A stretch of DNA of 19,744 nt from CAYRIY01 sp964424335 (lineage in GTDB: Bacteria; Bacillota; Limnochordia; DTU080; RSA5): positions 1-19,744 of the forward strand of contig CAYRIY010000067.1 of NCBI GenBank assembly GCA_964424335.1. Reading direction: 5' to 3'. Shown here in pieces: positions 14,187 through 19,744 of the stretch. How positions within the stretch are numbered: position 1 is the stretch's first letter; each line of letters starts with the position of its first letter. The position numbers and the translations under genes were made by a program. The notes under the pieces were generated by a model. The model saw nothing but the letters and a program-made list of their open reading frames with translations, made no database searches and was not told the origin of the DNA.

Positions 14187-15439
14187 CAGACGTCGCGAGG
14201 CTGATTGAACTGAACGAACTGCTCGAGGAGGCAAAGCGGGCGCCGTTTTACCGCGATCGCCTCGCTGCAGCCCCGCTTGCGTCTTTGACCGACCTGGGGC
14301 GCATCCCGATCACGACCAAGGAGGACTTGCGCCAGCACTCGCCCTACGGGCTGCTCTGCGCAAGTCCCGAGGAGCGGTACGACTACTACGAGTCCTTTGG
14401 GACGTCGGGAAAGCCGGTCTCGATTTGGCTGAGCCGGGAGGACTTTCTGCATACGGCTCGCCAGATGGCGTTGTGCGGGGTAAAGATGCGATCGGATGAC
14501 GTGGTCCTGATCCGATTTCCGTACGCCATCTCGCAGATCGCACACGTCTTTCACGAGGCGGCGCACCAGTGCAATGCGTGCGTCATCCCGGCGAGCTCCC
14601 GGTCGACGCTCAGCCCGTTTTCAAGAGTCGTGCACATGATGACGGAGCTCAATGTGAGCGTGCTCGCATGCCTGCCGCTCCAAGCGCTCTTGCTGGCGGA
14701 GACGGCCGAACTGCTCGGCCTTGTGCCAGGACGGGATTTTCCGGCGCTGCGAGCGATTTGCACGGCCGGCGAGCCGCTGCTTGGGCCGAGGAGGAGGATG
14801 CTCGAGGAGCTTTGGCGGGTCCCGATCTTCGACTTCTACGGCATGACGGAAATCGGTACCGCTGCGGTGGAAAGGGCATGTCGGCGCATGCATCCTCTCA
14901 CCGACGACTTTCTGTTTGAGATCCTCGATGATGGTTTGAGCGCCCCGGTTCCCGAGGGCGAGGTAGGCCACCTGGTGATCACGGCGCTGAGGAGGAGGGC
15001 CACTCCGGTCATCCGCTATCTCACGGGCGATCGGGCCCGTCTGGTTCGTGAGCCGTGCTCCTGCGGGGCCGACCTGCGGCTCGAGCTCCGGGGACGCGCC
15101 GCCGACGCCCTCGAGGTCGATGGAAAGCGCTTTGACCTGTGGGACCTCGAGGAAATCGCAGGCGAGGTCGAGGGCCGTCGCCTTTGGGCTGTCGGTCCTC
15201 GGTGGCACGGCCTTCACTTTGTCGTCGAGGCGCTCGACCCCGAATCCGGGGTGAGCGATGAGACGCTTGCACGCATCGAAAGGACGTATGGCGTGCGTGT
15301 GCGGATCGACCTGGTTCCTGTCGGCACGCTCTACGACCGCAGGGAGCTCTTGCACGTGGGCTCGTTCGGCAAGCCCCGCTACGTCTATACGCGTGAAGAG
15401 ATGCGCGACAAGGCGTTCGTACACCAAGGAAAAGGATAA
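14183..15439 (+). CDS. PaaK-like acyl-CoA/AMP ligase 2
   Basis: A 418-residue adenylate-forming enzyme, clearly divergent from ligase 1. Seen: the phosphate loop ESFGTSGKPVSIWLS (residues about 68-82), DFYGMTEIGTAAVE, RYLTGDRARLV, CSCGADLRLELRGRAADALEVDGK, and the C-terminal lysine in GSFGKPRYV, so it should be active. Start: ATG in an ATGA overlap with the amidohydrolase stop, AAGGGG eight bases upstream; the open frame to 14126 is only extension. Two ligases in one operon fit either two different acids, or one activating the acid and the other forming an ester or amide with a second aminophenol. Which one does which cannot be read from sequence. Confidence 0.85.
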   Translation: MTDVARLIELNELLEEAKRAPFYRDRLAAAPLASLTDLGRIPITTKEDLRQHSPYGLLCASPEERYDYYESFGTSGKPVSIWLSREDFLHTARQMALCGVKMRSDDVVLIRFPYAISQIAHVFHEAAHQCNACVIPASSRSTLSPFSRVVHMMTELNVSVLACLPLQALLLAETAELLGLVPGRDFPALRAICTAGEPLLGPRRRMLEELWRVPIFDFYGMTEIGTAAVERACRRMHPLTDDFLFEILDDGLSAPVPEGEVGHLVITALRRRATPVIRYLTGDRARLVREPCSCGADLRLELRGRAADALEVDGKRFDLWDLEEIAGEVEGRRLWAVGPRWHGLHFVVEALDPESGVSDETLARIERTYGVRVRIDLVPVGTLYDRRELLHVGSFGKPRYVYTREEMRDKAFVHQGKG

Positions 15440-15465
15440 CCACCTGGTCAGGAGGTTTGGAACGA

Positions 15466-16581
15466 TTGAACGGACAGTCAAGTGCATCACACAAAGTCTG
15501 GTTTGACGGAAGAGCGCTCCCCAAGGAGCGCTCCGATATATGGGAGTTTGTAAAACACTCGTCGATCGACACGGTTGTGACGACGGTCGAGCAGCTTGAT
15601 TACCTCGATTTCCCCTTGCGAACGACGGTGGTCGTCGCGGTGGATTCGCATGAGGCGCTCGATCGCCTGCCCGTAGACTGTGTCGTCCTTTCCGAGGACG
15701 AAGCGGTGCTGCAGGCGGCCAAAAGCGAGGGACGCCCGACGTGCCTCACGCTGTGCATCGACAATCAAGAGGAGCTCGAGCAGGCCTGGCAGATCGCCTC
15801 GCGCTACGACTGCCTCGTGGTCGACTTTGATCTCCCCACCAACATTCCTCTGGAGCTGCTCATCGCAAGGCTCCAGGATACCGAGACCGCCCTCATCAAG
15901 CGCGAGCGCTCCTTTGAGGCGATGAAGACGGCATTTGGCGTCCTGGAGAAGGGGAGCGACGGCGTCATGCTCTGCACCGACGAACTGGACGAGGTCGCGC
16001 AAGCAAGTCACTACCTCGCCAGAACCCGGCGCACCAAGATCGAGCTGCAGACCCTCGTCGTCGAGGAAGTGCGCCACATCGGCATGGGCGTGCGCGGGTG
16101 CATCGACACGTGCGATCTGATGACTCAGGATGAGGGCATGATCGTGGGCTCCACTTCCGGGGGCGGCATCTTCGTCTGCTCCGAGACGCACTACCTCCCC
16201 TATATGAACCTGCGCCCGTTCCGGGTCAACGCGGGCGCCGTCCACTCGTACGTTTGGACGGGCGCCGACACGACGGAGTACATCACGGAGCTGCGGGCGG
16301 GGAGCAAGGTGCTTTGCGTCAACACCGAAGGGGAGTCTCGTGAGATCGTAGTCGGCCGCGCCAAGATCGAGGTCCGGCCTTTGCTCCTGATCAAAGGCAA
16401 GGCCGCAGACCAGGAGATCAATGTGATTGTGCAAGACGACTGGCACATTCGCATCATGGGGGCCGATGCCAAACCCAAGAACGCCACGTCCATCCGCCCG
16501 GGCGACGAGCTCCTAGCGTACCTCGACAGCCCCGGCCGCCATGTCGGCCTCAAGGTGGATGAGACGATTATCGAACAGTGA
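15466..16581 (+). CDS. 3-dehydroquinate synthase II family enzyme, GriH-like (3-amino-4-hydroxybenzoate synthase)
   Basis: A 371-residue protein of the archaeal-type DHQ synthase II family (AroB' / GriH). Diagnostic blocks: KIELQTLVVEEVRHIGMGVRGCIDTCDLM (about 200-228), EGMIVGSTSGGGIFVCSETHYLPYMNLRPFRVNAGAVHSYV (about 231-271), and a C-terminal beta domain with RVNAGAV and KAADQEINVIVQDDWHI. Start: TTG at 15466, with TCAGGAGG ten bases upstream; a TTG at 15457 touches the ribosome site. In archaea the family makes dehydroquinate; in Streptomyces GriH makes 3-amino-4-hydroxybenzoate from the GriI product. The paired aldolase and flanking aryl ligases favour the GriH role. A shikimate bypass is the main alternative. 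Confidence 0.85.
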   Translation: MNGQSSASHKVWFDGRALPKERSDIWEFVKHSSIDTVVTTVEQLDYLDFPLRTTVVVAVDSHEALDRLPVDCVVLSEDEAVLQAAKSEGRPTCLTLCIDNQEELEQAWQIASRYDCLVVDFDLPTNIPLELLIARLQDTETALIKRERSFEAMKTAFGVLEKGSDGVMLCTDELDEVAQASHYLARTRRTKIELQTLVVEEVRHIGMGVRGCIDTCDLMTQDEGMIVGSTSGGGIFVCSETHYLPYMNLRPFRVNAGAVHSYVWTGADTTEYITELRAGSKVLCVNTEGESREIVVGRAKIEVRPLLLIKGKAADQEINVIVQDDWHIRIMGADAKPKNATSIRPGDELLAYLDSPGRHVGLKVDETIIEQ

Positions 16582-16588
16582 TCGAACA

Positions 16589-16602
16589 GCTCTTTTTAGA
16601 GC
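16589..16602 (+). promoter_or_regulatory. Small hairpin before the aldolase ribosome binding site
   Basis: GCTCT-TTTT-AGAGC lies just upstream of AGGAGG (16604-16609). It may tune translation or protect mRNA ends between the GriH-like and GriI-like genes. An 11-bp tandem echo (ATCGAACAG at 16570 and 16581) spans the stop codon before it. Confidence 0.35.
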
Positions 16603-16617
16603 GAGGAGGATGGTAGA

Positions 16618-17436
16618 TTGACTGGCAAGGAAGTGCGGTTGAAACGTCTATTCAAGCATTCCGACACACTGCTCATCGTTCCGCTGGATCATGGGGTCTC
16701 CATCGGTCCGGTCGATGGTTTGAAAGGGATCGATCAGACGGTGCGTCAGGTTGCCAAAGGGGGCGCTGACGCCGTCGTGGTTCACAAGGGGCTTGCTCGG
16801 TACACGGCCCCGCTCGCCAAAGAGTGTGAACTGATCGTCCACCTCTCCGCGTCGACGGACCTCGCGCCTGATCCAAATCGGAAAGAGCTCGTCGCAAGCC
16901 CGGAGTTCGCGGTCCGGCTCGGCGCCACGGCGGTCTCGACGCACGTCAATCTCGCGAGCCGAGACGAATCGATGATGCTGAAAGATCTCGGTGCGGCGGC
17001 CGAAGCCTGCGAACTGCTCGGCGTGCCGCTGCTCGCCATGATGTACGTGCGGGACGGCAACAAGGAGAGCGAGTTTGATCCGAAAAAACTCGCCCACGCG
17101 GCCCGAGTCGCTGAGGAGCTGGGAGCGGACATCGTCAAGGTGAACTACACCGGCTCCGTCGAGACATTTGCCGACGTCGTGAGCGGGGTGAAGATCCCGG
17201 TCGTCATCGCCGGCGGCCCCAAGGCCAAGTCGGTGAAGGGACTCCTTTGCACCGTGCGTGACGCACGTCTTGCGGGAGCGCAGGGCGTTGCCCTTGGTCG
17301 CAACATCTTTCAGCACAGCGATCCGGAAGCGATGGCCGCCGTGGTGCGCCGTACGCTGGACCGACCCATGTCGGACGAAGAGATCGATGCGCTGATCGAC
17401 GAGCGGCTCGGAGGTGAGGGGCGTGAGTCGGTATGA
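16618..17436 (+). CDS. DeoC/LacD-family aldolase, GriI-like (ADH-synthase family)
   Basis: A 272-residue class I aldolase of the archaeal 2-amino-3,7-dideoxyheptulosonate synthase (AroA') / GriI family. Expected catalytic residues: Asp24 in VPLDHG, Tyr143 in MMYVRDG, and the Schiff-base lysine Lys174 in IVKVNYTGS; the phosphate-binding IAGGPK and ALGRNIFQ loops follow. GriI condenses aspartate semialdehyde with dihydroxyacetone phosphate, and GriH converts the product to 3-amino-4-hydroxybenzoate; AroA' instead feeds an archaeal shikimate route. Start: TTG with AGGAGG eight bases upstream. It follows the GriH-like gene by 36 bp and overlaps the next gene by 14 bp. The GriI reading is inferred from context. 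Confidence 0.85.
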   Translation: MTGKEVRLKRLFKHSDTLLIVPLDHGVSIGPVDGLKGIDQTVRQVAKGGADAVVVHKGLARYTAPLAKECELIVHLSASTDLAPDPNRKELVASPEFAVRLGATAVSTHVNLASRDESMMLKDLGAAAEACELLGVPLLAMMYVRDGNKESEFDPKKLAHAARVAEELGADIVKVNYTGSVETFADVVSGVKIPVVIAGGPKAKSVKGLLCTVRDARLAGAQGVALGRNIFQHSDPEAMAAVVRRTLDRPMSDEEIDALIDERLGGEGRESV

Positions 17437-18127
17437 GGAAGCGCTGGCATCATCGGGCGATGAAATGGATGCGTTTCACGCCCTTATGTATCGAAAGGTG
17501 ATTCCGCTCCGGGCGGATGATGCAGCGCTCATCGTGATCGACATGCAGAAGGGGTTTCTGGACGACGGCGCCGCCCTCAAAGTGGCCGGTGGCAAGGCGT
17601 TGATTCCCACCATCAACGGCGTGATCCGGGCCTGCCGCAAACTCGGGATGCCGATCGTGTTCACGCAGTTCGTGTACGATCCCCGGGTCCCGAGCCTCTT
17701 TGGAGAGCTCCATCCAGAACACAAGCCGGCAAGGCCCAATCAGCCGACAGGCTTGGGCTTTCCGTCGAGCTGCTGCCTGTTGGGCGATGAGAGCGCAGAG
17801 CTTCATCCCGATCTCGAGCGGGAAGACGGAGACTTCGTCCTGACCAAGACGGGGTACGATTCGTTTCACGAGACACCGCTCGACGACTACCTGCGCTTGA
17901 AAGGTGTGCGGACCATCATGCTCGCAGGCGTCCTGACGGACGTCTGCGTCTGGCACACGGTATCGGGCGCCGTGCACCGACAGTACAAGGCCGTTGTGCT
18001 GCGGGATGCAGTTGCAGCGCTCTCGCACGAAACGAGCCGCAGCGCCCTCAACTCGATCGGCTGGAGCGTAGGGCGCATCCTCACGGCGGATCAGGCTGTG
18101 GAGGAGCTGGAAGCGAGCGCGACGTAG
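17423..18127 (+). CDS. Isochorismatase-family cysteine hydrolase
   Basis: A 234-residue protein of the isochorismatase/nicotinamidase family. Catalytic triad: Asp40 in VIDMQKG, Lys142 in LTKTGYDSF, Cys175 in LTDVCVWHT, with the cis-peptide position just before Cys. Members hydrolyse amides (nicotinamide, ureidoacrylate, carbamoyl compounds) or isochorismate; no isochorismate synthase is nearby, so an amidase-type or tailoring hydrolysis of the operon product is more likely. Start: GTG at 17423, eight bases after GGAGG; the GTG at 17414 lies inside that site. Last gene before the terminator. After the TAG the same frame stays open for 64 codons with an Ala-rich tail (separate entry). Confidence 0.85.
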   Translation: MSRYEEALASSGDEMDAFHALMYRKVIPLRADDAALIVIDMQKGFLDDGAALKVAGGKALIPTINGVIRACRKLGMPIVFTQFVYDPRVPSLFGELHPEHKPARPNQPTGLGFPSSCCLLGDESAELHPDLEREDGDFVLTKTGYDSFHETPLDDYLRLKGVRTIMLAGVLTDVCVWHTVSGAVHRQYKAVVLRDAVAALSHETSRSALNSIGWSVGRILTADQAVEELEASAT

Positions 18128-18322
18128 GCAGGCGCGGCGGGAGCGGGCGCGGGAGCGGGCGTGGCGGGAGCGAGGGTGCCCGAAGCCAGCGCCACCGATG
18201 CCAGCGCCGCCGAAGCCACCGCAATTGAGGTCAGCGCCGAAGCCAGTGCTGCTGAATCCAACGCCGCTGAAGCTAGCGCCGCCACCAGCGCGGCGAAAGC
18301 GAGATCGACGTATACTGGTTAA
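18128..18322 (+). other. In-frame alanine-rich extension after the amber stop
   Basis: Following TAG at 18125-18127 the frame runs 64 codons to TAA at 18320. It begins with Gly-Ala repeats (AGAAGAGAGAGVAGA) and continues in EASA-type repeats (PEASATDASAAEATA), echoing LEASAT just before the stop. DNA repeats such as GCGGGAGCGGGCG and GCCGAAGCCAGC underlie it. It could be a once-translated tail cut by a nonsense change, a readthrough product, or chance repeat expansion. Confidence 0.5.
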
Positions 18323-18350
18323 TCCTCAGCCAAGTGTCGGCACAGGCAAA

Positions 18351-18388
18351 CGAAAAGCAGCCCATTCAGGTTGGCGGGCTGCTTTTCG
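18351..18388 (+). terminator. Terminator of the biosynthetic operon
   Basis: CGAAAAGCAGCCC (18351-18363) and GGGCTGCTTTTCG (18376-18388) form a perfect 13-bp stem with a 12-nt loop. The descending arm ends in TTTT, typical of an A-stem/U-tract terminator working in either direction. Confidence 0.8.
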
Positions 18389-18463
18389 CCGCGTGTGGCT
18401 TGTGCTTGTGTATGAGCATGACCTTGAGCTTGGGCATCGGGTGCAGCCGAACACACCGGGAGT

Positions 18464-18511
18464 CGATCGCCGATTGTCGCTTGTCGCTTGTCGATCCTCG
18501 ATCGGCGATCG
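18464..18511. repeat. Inverted repeat with internal TTGTCGC tandem units
   Basis: CGATCGCCGAT (18464-18474) and ATCGGCGATCG (18501-18511) form an 11-bp stem. The loop carries two and a half copies of TTGTCGC. It lies 75 bp beyond the operon terminator; no function is evident. Confidence 0.5.
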
Positions 18512-18560
18512 TCGCTCGACCAGTCTTGCGCAACGTTGGTTCATTTACTTACACCTCACC

Positions 18561-19019
18561 GATGGCTTCGTCCGACTTTTGCTCGGAACTCATGAGAGGT
18601 AGCGCAAACGGTACCCGACCTCAATTAACCTAGCATTGCTAGCTGGGGTTTCAGCTTCTGAACTCGTTGAGTCGAGTGAATAATCGGGACCGCCGCGGTG
18701 TTGCGAGCACTCCTCGGACGAAGGCGACTGCACCGGATACGGGCGCATTGATCCGGAAAGTGCCCCGAATTTTCACCTTCTGGCCGACAAGATCGGATCT
18801 TTAGAGGCCTCCCCATTCTCTAGCTGGGCATTCCTTTTTGGCAGCACGGCCGTAGAACCAGACGGCGACCTTCACCTCTGCGTCTTCACAAGTACCGGGC
18901 ACTTTTAGGAATCGTCGCCTGAAGTGGCTACGAGGTTTGAAAGCGAACACAAACTAGCCTCTCAACGCACAGGGGCCGCTTTTGGTCATGAATGCATCAA
19001 TGTCGTATGTGCGCCAATT
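18561..19019 (+). repeat. Degenerate direct repeat, unit 1
   Basis: First of three diverged units in an otherwise gene-poor 1.3 kb. Landmarks: GATGGCTTCGTCCGAC, TAGCTGGGGTTTCAG (18640), TTGCGAGCAC (18701), CATACGGGTGCAT-like GATACGGGCGCATTGATCC, and GGGCATTCCTTTTTGGCA. One frame after the core reads protein-like for a stretch (DPESAPNFHLLADKIGSL) but is broken by stops. It may be a decayed gene. Confidence 0.6.
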
Positions 19020-19531
19020 GATTCGTCCGACTATTGCTTGCAACTGTCGGGAGGAGGTACGAACAGAGCCAAGCTTTGATTTCCGGTGCCTTGATAGCTG
19101 GGGTTTTAGTTTCCGAACTCGTTGAGACGAGTGGCGCATCGGGACCGCCGCAGTCTTGCGAGCACTTTGCGGACGAAGGGAGGAGCGCAAGGGAGGTAAG
19201 CCCCCGGTGGGCTCGACGGCCATCGTTTCACGAAACTCGCCTAGACCGCATACGGGTGCATCGATCCAAAAAATGCCTTGAACATACTCCCCCTTGCCGA
19301 CAAACTCGGATCGCGATGAGGCTCGCCGCTATTCTAGCTGGTCATTCCTTTCAGGCACGTCGGTTGATAAGCAGGAGAAGCTCATCGATTGCTCCACGAT
19401 CAGGAGTACCGGGCATTCTTCGGAATCGACATTCCCGGCTCGTGCGAACCATGGAAGGGCAAGTAAGAATCAGGCTGCTAGGTCGCATAGGCGGCTTTTC
19501 GTCCTGCGTGCGCTGACGTGGTGTTTGCTCC
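19020..19531 (+). repeat. Degenerate direct repeat, unit 2
   Basis: Second unit: GATTCGTCCGAC, TAGCTGGGGTTTTAG (19095), TTGCGAGCAC (19156), CATACGGGTGCATCGATCC, and GGTCATTCCTTTCAGGCA in the same order as unit 1. A TTG-started frame (19034-19516) is open but its second half does not match unit 1 in the same frame, so I do not call it a gene. Confidence 0.6.
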
Positions 19532-19744
19532 GATGGCTTTGTCCGAATGTTGCTTTCAACGATTGGGAGGACACATGAGCAGAGCCACGTATCGATGGCT
19601 GGCGCCTTGATAGCTGGGGTTTTAGTTTCAACTGGGTGCGTGATCGGGGCTGCGGGGGACTTGCGAGCACTTCTTGGACGAAGGAGGGAGTGGAGGGGAG
19701 AAGACTCCAGGGATCGATTGCCTTTGTCGGACGAAAGACGTCTT
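19532..19744 (+). repeat. Degenerate direct repeat, unit 3 (cut by window end)
   Basis: Third unit: GATGGCTTTGTCCGAATG, TAGCTGGGGTTTTAG (19611), TTGCGAGCAC (19661), GGACGAAGG. It shares the peptide-level reading MAGALIAGVLVS with unit 2 (ALIAGVLVS), then differs by indels. The unit continues past the window. Confidence 0.55.

Noticed and set aside
15466..17436. Reading the DHQ-synthase-II and aldolase genes as an ordinary shikimate pathway
   Set aside because: Bacillales normally use AroB and DAHP synthase, and the operon surrounds the pair with aryl ligases and an amidohydrolase. Kept as an alternative, not as the main call.
18091..18285. Alanine-rich minus-strand frame over the end of the isochorismatase-like gene
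   Set aside because: It is the reverse reading of the GCC/GCT repeats; the same repeats read in frame with the plus-strand gene.
18334..18633. 99-residue plus-strand frame after the operon terminator
   Set aside because: It starts inside the terminator hairpin, crosses an inverted repeat with tandem units, has no ribosome site and has no recognisable domain.
19034..19516. 160-residue frame in repeat unit 2 as a gene
   Set aside because: It begins at TTG without a good upstream ribosome site, is Arg/Ser-rich in its second half, and the frame is not kept in units 1 and 3.

Overview
This window most likely comes from a GC-rich endospore-forming Firmicute of the Bacillales, perhaps Alicyclobacillaceae. 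The evidence is a GerW/YtfJ-type sporulation protein, a DUF2953 (YtfI-like) membrane protein, a YheC/YheD ATP-grasp spore-coat-type protein, very strong AGGAGG ribosome binding sites and frequent TTG starts. The genus is inference; no rRNA or tRNA lies in the window.

Layout. (1) 1-4147 is a carbohydrate region: two LacI-type operators, a secreted sugar-binding protein on +, a terminator, and a convergent GH2 beta-galactosidase on -. (2) 4297-6880 is a minus-strand operon: ECF sigma factor, zinc-finger anti-sigma factor, ytfI-like and gerW/ytfJ-like genes. It has a promoter, a long structured leader and a terminator. A 100-N gap sits inside the ytfI-like gene but is flanked by the same 55 bp on both sides, so it is an unmerged contig overlap and the gene is intact. 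(3) 6961-8898 holds a YheC/D-like ATP-grasp gene followed by a bacterial GT29 (sialyltransferase-like) gene. (4) 8932-10039 holds small genes of unknown function. (5) 10138-18388 is a compact seven-gene operon: a three-repeat TPR-like protein, PaaK-like ligase 1, an amidohydrolase, PaaK-like ligase 2, a GriH/DHQ-synthase-II-like enzyme, a GriI/ADH-synthase-like aldolase, and an isochorismatase-like cysteine hydrolase, closed by a strong hairpin. (6) 18400-19744 has no convincing gene; it holds a hairpin and three degenerate direct repeats of about 460-510 bp.

The main biological proposal is that region 5 makes 3-amino-4-hydroxybenzoate (3,4-AHBA) from aspartate semialdehyde and a triose phosphate through the GriI/GriH-like pair. 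The ligases would then activate it, and the amidohydrolase might close a benzoxazole ring, as in the nataxazole/A33853 logic.

The second notable item is a structured RNA found twice, on opposite strands. It leads the ECF operon (6721-6826, -) and the biosynthetic operon (10251-10330, +). Both copies share unpaired sequence blocks and show compensatory changes in the closing stem. I could not match it to a riboswitch class I know. It may link the two operons to one signal.
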